64,000 nt of DNA from Bifidobacterium margollesii. GTDB lineage: Bacteria; Actinomycetota; Actinomycetes; Actinomycetales; Bifidobacteriaceae. The stretch's first letter is position 1, and each line of letters opens with the position of its first letter. Below, piece by piece: positions 1 through 8,164 of the stretch. Made by a program: the position numbers and the translations under genes. The stretch is from NCBI RefSeq assembly GCF_002860355.1, contig NZ_NMWU01000019.1, positions 1-64,000 on the forward strand, read 5' to 3'. The notes below the pieces were generated by a model. The model searched no databases and was not told the DNA's origin. It saw only the letters and a list, made by a program, of their open reading frames with translations.

Positions 1-879
1 CTCCTTGTTGTACTCCATGACCGGGGCCAGCAGGATCCCGTTGGCCACGCCGTGCGCCACGCCCAGACGCCCGCCCAGCGGATGCGCCATGCCGTGCACC
101 AGACCCAGACCCACGTTCGAATACGCCATGCCCGTGATGTAGCTCGCGTACGCCATCTGCTCGCCCGCCGGCACGTCCCCGTCCGCGCTCCTCGCCAGGT
201 TCTTCGCGATCATGCGGATCGTCTGCATGGAAAGGCAGTCCGACAGGCTCCACGCGCCCGGCGTGACGTACCCCTCGATCGCGTGCGTCAAAGCGTCCAG
301 ACCCGTGGCGACCTTCAGGCCGCGGGGCATCGAGTCCGTCAGGTCCGGGTCCACGAACGCGACGACCGGGATGTCGTGCGGGTCCACCGCCACGAACTTG
401 CGCTTGTTCCTCGTGTCCGTGACCACGTAGTTGATCGTCGTCTCCGACGCGGTGCCCGCCGTGGTGGGCACGCCGAAGATCGGCACGCTCGGGTTCCTCG
501 TGTCCGCCACGCCCTCGAGGGAGAGCACGTCGCCGAACTCCGGGTTCGCGGCGATGATGCCGATGCCCTTGCACGTGTCCTGCGGGCTTCCGCCGCCCAG
601 GCCGATCAGGAAGTCCGCGCCCGACGCGTTGAACCGCAGCACGCCGTCCTGGATGCACTCCACCGGCGGGTTCGGCCTCACGTTGTCGAACACCTCGTAC
701 TCCATGCCCGCCGCGTCCAGCACGTCGAGCACCCTCCTCGCCGTGCCGGTCTCCAGCAGCACCGGATCCGTGACCACGAACGCCTTGCGGAACCCGTGCT
801 TGCGGGCGACCTCCGGGATCTCCCGGACCGCGCCGCGACCGAAATACGCCGTCTGATTGAAAATCATCCTGTAGACCAT
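1..879 (-). CDS. fucO: Lactaldehyde reductase / 1,2-propanediol oxidoreductase, 3' end outside window
   Basis: Iron-dependent group III alcohol dehydrogenase that reduces lactaldehyde to 1,2-propanediol in fucose or rhamnose catabolism. The 293 visible codons are open to the window edge, so roughly the last 90 residues of a normal ~383-residue protein are missing. Visible: the NAD-binding GGGSPQD motif near residue 95-100, the TGLDALTHAIE segment with an Asp and a His metal ligand near 195-205, and GLVHGMAHPLGG...GVAHG with two further His ligands. Two ATGs are adjacent (882 and 879). The AAAGGAGA box at 885-892 is better spaced for 879, which I chose. A LacI-type operator lies about 100 nt upstream. 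Identification is strong; exact substrate is family inference. Confidence 0.88.
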   Translation of the reverse strand, partial: MVYRMIFNQTAYFGRGAVREIPEVARKHGFRKAFVVTDPVLLETGTARRVLDVLDAAGMEYEVFDNVRPNPPVECIQDGVLRFNASGADFLIGLGGGSPQDTCKGIGIIAANPEFGDVLSLEGVADTRNPSVPIFGVPTTAGTASETTINYVVTDTRNKRKFVAVDPHDIPVVAFVDPDLTDSMPRGLKVATGLDALTHAIEGYVTPGAWSLSDCLSMQTIRMIAKNLARSADGDVPAGEQMAYASYITGMAYSNVGLGLVHGMAHPLGGRLGVAHGVANGILLAPVMEYNKE

Positions 880-978
880 CATGTTCTCCTTTGAGTGACT
901 GGTCGGTAATCTTCTGGCCGTCTCCATCGGTGGGGACGTCAACCGATATTCATCGTAGCGTGGATTTGATCGTTAAAC

Positions 979-992
979 TGTGAGCGCTCTCA
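979..992 (-). promoter_or_regulatory. LacI-family operator upstream of fucO
   Basis: The near-palindrome TGTGAGCGCTCTCA has the central CG and TGTGAGC half-site typical of LacI/GalR operators; the second half GCTCTCA departs from GCTCACA at two positions. It lies 100-113 nt upstream of the fucO start, consistent with repression by a sugar-responsive regulator. That regulator is not encoded next to it. Function is inferred from sequence alone. Confidence 0.5.
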
Positions 993-1130
993 AAACATGC
1001 CGAGAATCCCTATAACTGGGATTGTTCTCCCACATGTAGGGACGCACGCGCTGTCATAAACGCGACACAACAGCCGCACGAGAGCATCCATGCCGGAAAC
1101 GCCTAAGAAATGACACCAATCGGAGACGGA

Positions 1131-1643
1131 TCAGCGGTAGGATACCAGCTCCTCAAGCGGCTTGCGGCGGCCATGCTTGGCGGAGGGAGCGGCATCGGCT
1201 GCAGGATATCCCAGATCCAGCATCGCCACGATCTCCTCGGTATCCGGCACGGAGAACGCCTTACGCACGGCATCGGGATCGAACGCGTTCACCCAGCAGC
1301 TTCCCAGCCCCAGATTCGTGGCCGCCAGCATCATATGGGTCAACGCGATGGAGGCATCCTCCACACCCGAATCGTATTTACCGCCGGGATACGTATACAC
1401 GTCGTTCCTGTCGAAGGTGATCAGCAGTACCACTGGAGCGCCATACCGGCATTCGGTGAGGTCATCGACGGTCTTCAGCCCCTCCCCCGATCGAATGACG
1501 ACGACATGCTGCTCCTGCTGATCCACCGACGTCGGAGCCAACCTGCCCACGTCGAGAATCCCGTCCAGCACCGGCTGCTCCACCGGACGATCGGCATACT
1601 TGCGGCAGGCATACCGGTTTTTGATCACATCGTTGAATTCCAT
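1131..1643 (-). CDS. Nitroreductase-family FMN oxidoreductase
   Basis: A 170-residue protein of the NAD(P)H-dependent FMN nitroreductase superfamily. The N-terminal NRYACRKYADRPV stretch (about residues 8-20) is the usual FMN-phosphate binding start, followed by RLAPTSVDQQ, and the C-terminal half carries LGLGSCWVNAFDP, also typical. Start chosen at ATG 1643 because GGAGG sits 8-12 nt upstream; the longer frame upstream has no ribosome site. The physiological substrate cannot be told from sequence. It is a single gene, separated from fucO by about 250 nt and from the tRNA genes by about 150 nt. Confidence 0.85.
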   Translation of the reverse strand: MEFNDVIKNRYACRKYADRPVEQPVLDGILDVGRLAPTSVDQQEQHVVVIRSGEGLKTVDDLTECRYGAPVVLLITFDRNDVYTYPGGKYDSGVEDASIALTHMMLAATNLGLGSCWVNAFDPDAVRKAFSVPDTEEIVAMLDLGYPAADAAPSAKHGRRKPLEELVSYR

Positions 1644-1750
1644 GACGACTCCTCCGCTCTGCGGTCCTCGGACAACCGCCATCGCCACTCACTATAGGCG
1701 GGTTATAGGCTGATTCCGCGGAAAGAGAAGAGATCATCACCACCAGCAAA

Positions 1751-1789
1751 ACATAAAAGGCCTGCGCATCACATCTGATCGCAGGCCTT
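1751..1789 (-). terminator. Rho-independent terminator after tRNA-Phe
   Basis: Perfect 10-bp arms (1757-1766 and 1780-1789, AAGGCCTGCG) with a 13-nt loop. On the minus strand the stem is followed by a T-rich tract, directly behind the CCA end of tRNA-Phe, so it ends the tRNA transcript. Confidence 0.8.
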
Positions 1790-1791
1790 GC

Positions 1792-1867
1792 TGGTGGCTC
1801 CGAACGGCATCGATCCGTTGACCTCACGATTTTCAGTCGTACGCTCTACCAACTGAGCTACAGAGCC
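1792..1867 (-). tRNA. tRNA-Phe (GAA)
   Basis: A 76-nt cloverleaf on the minus strand: acceptor GGCTCTG paired with the 3' CGGAGCC, D-loop AGCTCAGTTGGTAGAGC, anticodon loop CTGAAAA giving GAA, T-arm with GATCGATGC, and an encoded CCA end. Followed by a terminator and preceded by tRNA-Asp on the same strand, so the two are probably co-transcribed. Confidence 0.96.
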
Positions 1868-1919
1868 AATCAGAACAGTTGAAAAAACCCGGACAAGCCG
1901 GGCCGATCAACCATCCAAG

Positions 1920-1993
1920 CGACTCCGACCGGACTTGAACCGGCGACCTCCGCCGTGACAGGGCGGCGCTCTAACCAACTGAGCTACGGAGCC
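1920..1993 (-). tRNA. tRNA-Asp (GTC)
   Basis: A 74-nt cloverleaf on the minus strand: acceptor GGCTCCG/CGGAGTC (one G-T pair), anticodon loop CTGTCAC giving GTC, T-loop GGTTCAAGTCC, discriminator G. CCA is not encoded. It is the upstream member of a two-tRNA unit with tRNA-Phe. Confidence 0.96.
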
Positions 1994-2310
1994 ATCCGCT
2001 GCGATCTCGAAAACCGCAACGATTGAATATATTACATGAATGGCGGAGCAACGCAAGTCCAAAACGCAAAATCATCGTTTCGGGCGTGTCGCAACAGCCG
2101 AAAACCTTGATCCGTCGAGGCGTTTCAACGATTCTTCGGATTTTTACCACAGGGTGTTCCGCCCTCATAAAGTGCGCTATACTGAAGATGTTCAAAAAAG
2201 TAACAAAAACGAGCACAACCGAACAATTGCTGTGCGGGTGCGTCACGGTCGACGCTGCGCCGAACACCCACCCACCACGATCACGGCTCGTTCTATCAGA
2301 AAGGTGTGAG
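1994..2310. other. Intergenic region between tRNA-Asp and galE
   Basis: 317 nt with no convincing gene; short frames here lack ribosome sites. It must hold the divergent promoters of the tRNA pair and of galE. A candidate galE -10 box is TATACT at 2178-2183, with a weak TGTTCC 17 nt upstream. The galE ribosome site is in the last 15 nt. Confidence 0.5.
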
Positions 2311-3324
2311 ATGACAGTTCTGGTTACCGGAGGCTGCGGCTACATCGGAGCCCATGTGGTCCACGCACTCCATCAGGCCGGCGAAAACGTCGTCGTCGTG
2401 GACGATCTGAGCTACGGCAAGCCCACCCGCATCGAGGGAGCACGCCTGTACGGCATGGACATCGCCGCCCCGGGCGCCGGCGAACGTCTCGCCGAGATCC
2501 TCGACGCCGAGGACGTCGACGCCGTCATCCACTTCGCCGCCCGCAAGCAGGTCGGTGAATCCGTCGAGAAGCCGCTGTGGTACTACCAGCAGAACATCGG
2601 CGGCATGCTCAACGTGCTCACCGGCATGAGCGAATCCAAGAAGACCCGCAAGCTCGTCTTCTCGTCATCTGCGGCCACCTACGGCGTACCGCCGGTCGAC
2701 GTGGTGCCCGAAGACGTGGTCCCGATGCTGCCGATCAACCCCTACGGCCAGACCAAACTGTTCGGCGAGTGGATGGCACGCGCCTGCGAAGGCCGATACG
2801 GCATCCGCTTCTGCGCCCTGCGCTACTTCAATGTGGCAGGATGCGGCCCGGTCGAACTGGAGGATCCGGCCATCCTGAACCTGATCCCGATGCTGCTCGA
2901 TCGTCTGAAGAAGGGCAAGGCCCCGCTGATCTTCGGCGACGACTACCCCACGCCGGACGGCACCTGCGTGCGCGACTACATCCACGTCTCCGATCTGGCC
3001 GATGCGCATATCGCCGCGCTGCACTACCTCGACCGCGACGAGCGCAAGTACGATGCCTTCAACGTCGGCACCGGCGAGGGCACCTCCGTGCGTCAGATCG
3101 TCGACGAGCTCAAGAAGGTCACCGGACTGCCGTTCGAAGAGCATGTGCAGGGCCGTCGCGCCGGCGATCCGCCGCACCTGATCGGCTCCCCGAAGCGCAT
3201 CAACGAGGAGATGGGCTGGCACGCCAAGTACAACGTGGAGGACATCGTCGAATCCGCGTGGAAGGCATGGCAGGCCAACCCCGAGCACCACATCGACGTC
3301 GAAAACTGGAAGCAGTCCGACTGA
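2311..3324 (+). CDS. galE: UDP-glucose 4-epimerase
   Basis: Interconverts UDP-galactose and UDP-glucose (Leloir pathway; in bifidobacteria also the galacto-N-biose route). 337 residues, the normal family length. Visible: Rossmann motif TGGCGYIG at residues 6-13, the SSSAATYG serine region near 117-124, the catalytic YxxxK in NPYGQTK near 145, NVGTGEG and the C-terminal GRRAGDP segment typical of GalE. Start set at ATG 2311, about 8 nt after an AGAAAGG box; the open frame extends further upstream without a ribosome site. Monocistronic, ending in a hairpin terminator. Confidence 0.95.
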   Translation: MTVLVTGGCGYIGAHVVHALHQAGENVVVVDDLSYGKPTRIEGARLYGMDIAAPGAGERLAEILDAEDVDAVIHFAARKQVGESVEKPLWYYQQNIGGMLNVLTGMSESKKTRKLVFSSSAATYGVPPVDVVPEDVVPMLPINPYGQTKLFGEWMARACEGRYGIRFCALRYFNVAGCGPVELEDPAILNLIPMLLDRLKKGKAPLIFGDDYPTPDGTCVRDYIHVSDLADAHIAALHYLDRDERKYDAFNVGTGEGTSVRQIVDELKKVTGLPFEEHVQGRRAGDPPHLIGSPKRINEEMGWHAKYNVEDIVESAWKAWQANPEHHIDVENWKQSD

Positions 3325-3345
3325 CCGATCGGTTTCGCTTCACCC

Positions 3346-3380
3346 GGGCCGTCCGGCGCATATGCCGGGCGGCCTTCTTC
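3346..3380 (+). terminator. Terminator after galE
   Basis: GC-rich hairpin (arms 3347-3357 and 3364-3374) followed by a T-rich stretch, 22 nt behind the galE stop codon. Confidence 0.65.
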
Positions 3381-3437
3381 GTCCGCCTTCGGTATCGTGG
3401 TGGCACAACGACAGGACCACGAATCACCGGAGGATCG

Positions 3438-4295
3438 ATGAACGAATCGCATACCGCGTCACCCGATTGGCAGATGACCGAAGGCACGATGCCGGGAACG
3501 GCCGGGCCGGGACGTCGCCGGGAGCTGATGTCGTTCGTCAGACGATCCTCCCGCCTCGACAAGCGTTTGCAGAAGGCCTGGGACGCCTACGCCGGCACCT
3601 ATCTGCTCGAACTGCCGCAGTACGATCACCGCGAACTGTCGGTAGCCACCGATTTCCACTTCGACCGGGAATACGCGCACAGCGTCTGGGGCAACGACAA
3701 CCCTCTGATCGTGGAGATCGGCACCGGACAGGGAGAAAACATCGTGGCCGCCGCGCAGAAACGACCGGACGTCAATTACCTTGCTCTAGAGGTATACCGC
3801 CCCGGCGTGGCGCACGCTCTGCTCAAGGCCGGCAAATATGAGCTCTCCAATCTTCGGGTGTGTGAGGTCAACGCGCCGGATCTGATGCGCGCGGCCGAAG
3901 ACGGGCTGTTCGAGGAGGTCTGGACGTTCTTCCCCGACCCTTGGCCCAAGACCAAGCACCACAAGCGTCGGATCGTCCAGTCCACGCTGGCCGACGAGGT
4001 GCATCGGGCGCTGAAAACCGGCGGATCGTGGCGGATCGCCACCGACATCGAGGATTACGCTCTGCATGTGCATGAGGTGATGGATCAGCGCAACGACTTC
4101 GACAACGTCGGCGACCTCACGGTGAGCCTGCCCACGGAGCATGTGAGCAAGGGAACGGCGGATATGGCCGCCCAGCTGCCGCACGCCGATTTCACCGAAT
4201 CGCGACGGTTCGAGGGCCGCGTACTTACCAATTTCGAGAAGAAGGGCATCGAGGCCGGCCGTGTGATCCACGATTTCACCTACCGGGCCGTATGA
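3438..4295 (+). CDS. trmB: tRNA (guanine-N7-)-methyltransferase
   Basis: SAM-dependent methylation of G46 in the variable loop of tRNAs. 285 residues. SAM motif [10 protein letters not shown] lies near residue 92; the family-diagnostic [16 protein letters not shown] lies near 157-172. The first 60 residues form a longer, less conserved N-terminus than in E. coli, as is common in actinobacteria. Start ATG 3438 has CCGGAGGAT 5-8 nt upstream. It stands beside tRNA-Glu, but no operon link is apparent. Confidence 0.94.
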   Translation: MNESHTASPDWQMTEGTMPGTAGPGRRRELMSFVRRSSRLDKRLQKAWDAYAGTYLLELPQYDHRELSVATDFHFDREYAHSVWGNDNPLIVEIGTGQGENIVAAAQKRPDVNYLALEVYRPGVAHALLKAGKYELSNLRVCEVNAPDLMRAAEDGLFEEVWTFFPDPWPKTKHHKRRIVQSTLADEVHRALKTGGSWRIATDIEDYALHVHEVMDQRNDFDNVGDLTVSLPTEHVSKGTADMAAQLPHADFTESRRFEGRVLTNFEKKGIEAGRVIHDFTYRAV

Positions 4296-4404
4296 CCCGA
4301 CTACCGTAGGTACAGCGCCGGCCGTCCGCCCGGCAGTCACCTCGGGGACACGCTGCCGCATGCATCACTGTCGTCATGGTGTTACCGAGGCGACACGCCG
4401 AGTG

Positions 4405-4433
4405 TTGCATGACCGATGATTCTCCTGTATCGT
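4405..4433 (+). promoter_or_regulatory. Promoter of tRNA-Glu
   Basis: TTGCAT (4405-4410), a 17-nt spacer and TATCGT (4428-4433), placing the start of transcription a few nucleotides before the mature tRNA 5' end at 4448. Confidence 0.6.
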
Positions 4434-4447
4434 CTATCAAGTTGTTC

Positions 4448-4519
4448 GCCCCCGTCGTCTAACGGTTAGGACATCAGACTTTCAATCTGACAACGAGAGT
4501 TCGACTCTCTCCGGGGGTA
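4448..4519 (+). tRNA. tRNA-Glu (TTC)
   Basis: 72-nt cloverleaf: acceptor GCCCCCG/CGGGGGT with a closing G-T pair, anticodon loop CTTTCAA giving TTC, T-arm GAGAG-TTCGACT-CTCTC, discriminator A. It marks the boundary between housekeeping genes and accessory DNA, so its 3' end is the best candidate attachment site for the element to the right, though I found no second copy of the tRNA 3' end in the window. Confidence 0.96.
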
Positions 4520-4930
4520 CTCACCGGCTCCGGGTTCCACGAGGTATCGTGGACCGGAGCCTTTTGTTTCCAACGGTTTCAGGCCGTCAGCTTGGCCTTC
4601 AGCTGCTCGAACAGGAAATCGCGCGGTGGTCGCTGCCACCAAAGATGCACCTAAGTTCCCCTCTCCCAGCATCTGACGCATGAGCGTGTCGTCCAGCAGG
4701 GACGTCACGGGCACGCCGAAGTAGTCGGCCAGCGCCGCGATGTCGGGGATGCTCCACGTGTTCTTGTTCTTCATCTTCGCGCTGACGCCGCCCCTGGTCA
4801 TCTTCAGGGGTTCCGTGAGCGCCGTCTGGGACAGGCCGTGCGCGGTGAGCAGCATGCTGATGTTCCATACGATCACCTTCTGCAGGTATTCGCCCGAGTT
4901 CGTCATCCGTTTCTTTATCGTCGTGGTCAT
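4466..4930 (-). CDS. Helix-turn-helix regulator with anomalous 3' end
   Basis: Small XRE-like regulator. Residues ~15-70 form a helix-turn-helix: NISMLLTAHGLSQTALTEPLKMTRGGVSAKMKNKNTW, followed by a segment like those after phage-repressor HTH domains (IAALADYFGVPVTSLLDD). Start ATG 4930 has AAAGGG upstream. The frame then runs on through the tRNA-Glu terminator and antisense into tRNA-Glu before stopping at 4466, which is abnormal. A different frame ending at 4579 reads ...DFLFEQLKAKLTA, a more natural C-terminus, so a frameshift near 4645-4660 is likely. Divergent from the HTH gene at 5035 across a dyad operator. Confidence 0.6.
   Translation of the reverse strand: MTTTIKKRMTNSGEYLQKVIVWNISMLLTAHGLSQTALTEPLKMTRGGVSAKMKNKNTWSIPDIAALADYFGVPVTSLLDDTLMRQMLGEGNLGASLVAATTARFPVRAAEGQADGLKPLETKGSGPRYLVEPGAGEYPRRESNSRCQIESLMS
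4526..4570 (+). terminator. Terminator of tRNA-Glu
   Basis: Long hairpin beginning GGCTCCGG at 4526 and returning as CCGGAGCC, with an inner CCACGA/TCGTGG stem, followed by TTTTGTTT. It lies right behind tRNA-Glu. Confidence 0.8.
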
Positions 4931-4961
4931 GGCAATCGCCCTTTCACTGCTTCGCAAACGC

Positions 4962-4989
4962 ATGTTGGCATGTCCAACATCTCTGGACA
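4962..4989. promoter_or_regulatory. Overlapping dyad operators between two divergent HTH genes
   Basis: ATGTTGG-CATGT-CCAACAT (4962-4980) has perfect 7-bp arms. Overlapping it, TGTCCA (4971-4976) and TGGACA (4984-4989) form a second inverted repeat. The cluster lies 32-59 nt from the start of the leftward gene and 46-73 nt from the rightward one, the layout of a lysogeny-type switch. Binding by either HTH protein is inference. Confidence 0.6.
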
Positions 4990-5034
4990 CGATATTAGCA
5001 CTCCGACTTGCGAAAGGCAAAATACTTAATTACT

Positions 5035-5313
5035 ATGTCAACTGTGAGTAGACAAAAGCATTTTTCCGTACTGTCTCCAGTGGCTCGTTGGATGGCGCAG
5101 CAGGGTCTGTCCTGCCGCGGGTTGGCCGCGGAGATGGGGCAATCGAAGTCATCGGTTGCGGGAAAGGTGAACGGCTCCCTCCATTGGCAGCAGGCCGATC
5201 TCGTCTGGCTGTATCGGATGAAGGGGCTGCCGTCGGATTTCGTGCTGGGCAACGATGCCGCCCTCGTGAACAGGCTGCTGTCTCCTCCGGCAAAAGAAGG
5301 TTCCGCGCACTAG
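5035..5313 (+). CDS. Small HTH DNA-binding protein
   Basis: 92 residues with a probable Cro/XRE helix-turn-helix at ~15-55 (SPVARWMAQQGLSCRGLAAEMGQSKSSVAGKVNG), followed by WQQADLVWLYRMKGLPSDFVLG, resembling the second half of phage-type repressors. I used ATG 5035; an in-frame TTG at 5008 is possible, and neither has a strong ribosome site. It opens the rightward operon that leads to the replication and partition genes. Probable partner or antagonist of the divergent HTH protein. Confidence 0.65.
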   Translation: MSTVSRQKHFSVLSPVARWMAQQGLSCRGLAAEMGQSKSSVAGKVNGSLHWQQADLVWLYRMKGLPSDFVLGNDAALVNRLLSPPAKEGSAH

Positions 5314-5414
5314 GCGCGGAACCGAACGACAACCGAAGGCGTCTCCGACCCGTACATCCGCCAAGATTCCCGGCCGCCGACGTCTTGCATCCCAAGTGAA
5401 GGAGGGTCATCGCC

Positions 5415-5588
5415 ATGACCGATTCTACCAATACCGCCGGCATTCGCCCGGCATCTGTCTTTGAGCCTAATCGCCGGCGCGACGCCGCGCGGCGGACGAC
5501 GCGGGCCGGCGGCAACGTCGATCTGCGCATCGCGAAGGCTCATGTGCTGTCCATGCTCGCCCACCCGTCCCGGGGCTCGCGCCGTTGA
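5415..5588 (+). CDS. Small hypothetical protein, 57 residues
   Basis: Short open frame (starts MTDSTNTAGIRPASVFEPNR, ends HPSRGSRR) with a strong ribosome site, AAGGAGGG at 5398-5405, 9 nt before ATG 5415. It is Arg-rich and basic (RRRDAARRTTR in the middle), with no recognisable domain. Its position between the small HTH gene and the membrane peptide, in the same direction, supports it being translated. Unknown function. Confidence 0.55.
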   Translation: MTDSTNTAGIRPASVFEPNRRRDAARRTTRAGGNVDLRIAKAHVLSMLAHPSRGSRR

Positions 5589-5629
5589 GGCGCGCGTCCG
5601 CGGACCGTTTCCCTGATACCGGCCGAACC

Positions 5630-5785
5630 ATGTGGTGGTTGGTCGTTGCCGCCGTGTGCGTGTCCGGCGGTGTTCTCTCGTATGCGTTGTGCCGCGCCGC
5701 CCGTCTGGGCGACGACATCGGCGCGAGGCTGCGCGAACGCCGCGAAGCGGACCCGGCGCATGACGGCGGGAAGGTCGAACGATGA
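5630..5785 (+). CDS. Small single-pass membrane protein, 51 residues
   Basis: Starts MWWLVVAAVCVSGGVLSYALC, one hydrophobic helix at the N-terminus, then a charged tail (ARLRERREADPAHDGG). The stop codon overlaps the start of the replication gene (ATGA at 5782-5785), indicating translational coupling. No clear ribosome site precedes ATG 5630; a TTG at 5585 that overlaps the previous stop (TTGA) is the alternative start and would add 15 residues. Unknown function. Confidence 0.5.
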   Translation: MWWLVVAAVCVSGGVLSYALCRAARLGDDIGARLRERREADPAHDGGKVER

Positions 5786-6996
5786 GCAGCAGAGCCGAGA
5801 ACTGGGCATGGGAGCGCGACGACGTCAAGGGCATCACCAAGTTCGTGCTGGTGTACCTGGCCCGCCGCGCCTACTACGACGATGGCACCGCCGCGTGGCC
5901 GAGCGTGGAGACCATCGCGTTCAACTGCGGGTGCTGTGAGCGCACCGTGATCCGTTCGTTGCAGGAATTGGAGCGTAAGGGCTACATCAGGCCCGGCGAC
6001 CAGGAGATGTCGGCGCGCAACCCGCGCACGCGCAAGCCGATCGCCAAGGGACACCGCTCGCGCGTGTGGGACGTCGTCATGGACGGCGACCGTCCCGCCG
6101 AGAACATCGAGGAGAAGCCCCGGAACCTGGACGCGCTGGCGGAAGGCGACGGCAAATCGAATCCAGACAAGGACAATTTGTCACCCGACGGATTGTCACC
6201 CGAACCGAAGGGCGTGAAGCCGAGGACAAATTGTCCCGGAATCTTGGACAGAAAGTCACCCAATAGACAAGTGATAAACAATTCTCCCCTCATCCCCTTC
6301 GGGGATGCTCCCCTCAACGCCGAACAAGCCGCTACGAAACCGGACGCCGATCCGAAACCCGAACCCGTTCCGACGACCGATTGGGGCAAGGCCCTGCCTC
6401 CAAGGGGTTGCAGGAACCCGCTGTGGGTGCCCGAACCCGGCAAGCTGCCCGAGCCGGTGATGGAACGCGCCGGTCAGGAGGTACGCGTGCTCGACGGCAT
6501 CCGCCGGCGCATGCTCGCCGTGGACCAGAGGTTCGACGTTCCGGCGACCATGGCCGACCGCAAGGCCGTCCACTCGCTGCTGATCGATCGCCCGTACGGC
6601 GAGATCGTCGCGACGATGGACTGGGCGTACCGCAACCGCTACTGGCTGCCCCGGCTCACCAGCGGCGCCAGGTTCGCCGCGAACTACGTGCAGCTGCGGC
6701 TGGAAATGCTCACCCATCCCGATCCGACGGGCAAGCGGGCGCCAGACGCCCCGCTGCCGGTCGTCAAGGACCCCAACCGGGCGATACCGGTCAGCTCGTC
6801 GTCCGCGAGCCGTGTGCCGATCTACGGGGCGGCGCTGCTGCGCACCTCGCTGTGCCAGGAACACATCGAAGGCGTCATCTCGCAGGAGGCGTGCCCAGTA
6901 TGCGCGTACGACAAACGCAACCACGCCACCCACGACGTCGCCGGACGGCGCAAGGCGAAGACCGGCGCGTCGGCGGAGGCGGTGGTGCGGCCATGA
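5782..6996 (+). CDS. Helix-turn-helix replication-type protein of the mobile element
   Basis: 404 residues. The N-terminal ~110 residues are a winged-helix HTH_36/RepA-like domain (KFVLVYLARRAYYDDGTAAWPSVETIA...CERTVIRSLQELERKGYI), as in initiators of actinobacterial plasmids and ICEs. The middle (~120-220) is low-complexity and carries LSPDGLSPE. The C-terminus has a possible zinc knuckle, CQEH...CPVC. It overlaps both neighbours by 4 nt (ATGA at each junction), so it is in one operon with the membrane peptide and the WhiB-like gene. Role in replication of the excised circle is inferred from family and context. Confidence 0.65.
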   Translation: MSSRAENWAWERDDVKGITKFVLVYLARRAYYDDGTAAWPSVETIAFNCGCCERTVIRSLQELERKGYIRPGDQEMSARNPRTRKPIAKGHRSRVWDVVMDGDRPAENIEEKPRNLDALAEGDGKSNPDKDNLSPDGLSPEPKGVKPRTNCPGILDRKSPNRQVINNSPLIPFGDAPLNAEQAATKPDADPKPEPVPTTDWGKALPPRGCRNPLWVPEPGKLPEPVMERAGQEVRVLDGIRRRMLAVDQRFDVPATMADRKAVHSLLIDRPYGEIVATMDWAYRNRYWLPRLTSGARFAANYVQLRLEMLTHPDPTGKRAPDAPLPVVKDPNRAIPVSSSSASRVPIYGAALLRTSLCQEHIEGVISQEACPVCAYDKRNHATHDVAGRRKAKTGASAEAVVRP

Positions 6997-7520
6997 GCGG
7001 AGACGGGCAGCGTCTTGAGGCGTGGAAGAAGGCCGGCGAATGCCGCGACTTCCCGCGACCATGGTCCGACTACCTGTGGTCGCTGGAGTTCGAGCACCGT
7101 CCCGGCGACGCGAAGGCGTTCCACTCGGTCGCCAAGGCCGTGTGCGAACGATGCCCGGTACGCGCCGAATGCCTGGCCTACGCGGCCAGCGGCGGACTCG
7201 AATGGGGCGTGTACGGCGGCAAGGTGTGCACCGACCGGCGCAGGATCGCGCGCATGGCCGAAGCCGACGGCGTCCCCTGCCGGGACCGCGGCCTGCCGTG
7301 GCCGCAACGCTGGCGGCTGCTCACGGACTGGATACGCGCCCACCGGAACGTGTTCGACGAAGCCACCGGCGAGGCCAGCGCCGAACGCCAGCAACGACGC
7401 CTGCGCGCACGGGGCAGGACGGCCGATCGCCCCGCCCCGCATGAGCCGTCAGACAATCAAACAATCAAGCAAGCAGGAATCCAAGCAATCAGACAAGCGG
7501 ACAATCAAGCGACCGACTGA
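6993..7520 (+). CDS. WhiB-like Fe-S transcription regulator
   Basis: 175 residues. The four iron-sulfur cysteines are C17, C51, C54 and C60 (spacing C-x33-C-x2-C-x5-C), followed by the Wbl turn GGLEWGVYGG, which is diagnostic. Actinobacterial plasmids and phages often carry such proteins to redirect host transcription. The last ~25 residues (SDNQTIKQAGIQAIRQ...) are not part of the Wbl fold: they are encoded by the 8-nt repeat array that overruns the gene end. Start ATG 6993 overlaps the preceding stop. Confidence 0.88.
   Translation: MSGDGQRLEAWKKAGECRDFPRPWSDYLWSLEFEHRPGDAKAFHSVAKAVCERCPVRAECLAYAASGGLEWGVYGGKVCTDRRRIARMAEADGVPCRDRGLPWPQRWRLLTDWIRAHRNVFDEATGEASAERQQRRLRARGRTADRPAPHEPSDNQTIKQAGIQAIRQADNQATD
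7448..7511 (+). repeat. Octanucleotide array A (ACAATCAA-type)
   Basis: About eight contiguous, unspaced 8-nt units: ACAATCAA twice, then variants GCAAGCAG, GAATCCAA, GCAATCAG, ACAAGCGG, ACAATCAA and a weak last unit. It lies just before parA and inside the WhiB-like reading frame. See arrays B and C. Confidence 0.8.
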
Positions 7521-7563
7521 CCGGGTTCGCATGATATCCGGCAGCCGCAAAGGAGAAGAACGA

Positions 7564-8160
7564 ATGCGCATCGCCATAGCCAACGCCAAGGGCGGGGTCG
7601 CGAAGACCACGTCCAGCATCTACATCGCCTCGGTCATCGTTTCCAGGGGCGGCAGGGCCGTCGTGTACGACGCGGACCCGCAGTCCAGCGCGAGCCTGTG
7701 GGCCGCTGCCGCGGAGCAGACCGCGGACCCGCTGACGTTCGACGTGCTGCCCGCCAACCAGGCCACGCTCCGCCAGCTCGCCGCGGGAGCCGACCCGGAC
7801 GAATGGGCGATCATTGACGCGCCGCCGCAGGGACCGACCCTGGACATGGCCATCAAGGCGGCCGACTTCGTGATCGTGCCGGCATCGGACTCGCCCATGG
7901 ACCTCCAGCAGGCATGGAGCACCCTCGACATGGCCAGGATGAGCACGCCCGCCGCGCTGCTGCTGGTCAAGGCCGAACGCAACACGAAGGCGTTCCGCGA
8001 CACCATGGACGCCCTCAACGCCATGGACACTCCCCGGTTCGACACGATCGTGCCGAAGGCCCAGTCCTACAAGCGTTCGCTCGGCACCAACCCGCACCAG
8101 CTGGGCGAATACCGCGACCTCGTCACCGAACTCCAGCAGATCGCCGGAAAGCAGGAGTGA
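7564..8160 (+). CDS. parA: ParA-family partition ATPase
   Basis: 198 residues, the short ParA type without an N-terminal DNA-binding domain. Deviant Walker A KGGVAKTT at residues 9-16, Walker A' YDADPQSSAS near 38-47, Walker B region WAIIDAPPQGP near 82. Start ATG 7564 follows AAAGGAGAAG. It is followed 4 nt later by a ribbon-helix-helix gene, the layout of type Ib partition systems, in which a small RHH protein replaces ParB. Likely role: stabilising the excised or replicating element. Confidence 0.88.
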   Translation: MRIAIANAKGGVAKTTSSIYIASVIVSRGGRAVVYDADPQSSASLWAAAAEQTADPLTFDVLPANQATLRQLAAGADPDEWAIIDAPPQGPTLDMAIKAADFVIVPASDSPMDLQQAWSTLDMARMSTPAALLLVKAERNTKAFRDTMDALNAMDTPRFDTIVPKAQSYKRSLGTNPHQLGEYRDLVTELQQIAGKQE

Positions 8161-8164
8161 GACC

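Noticed and set aside
2577-3330. Long frame overlapping galE in another register that joins on to trmB
   Set aside because: The galE frame has all catalytic motifs and the normal length. The overlapping part is a high-GC shadow; only its second half, from 3438, is real (trmB).
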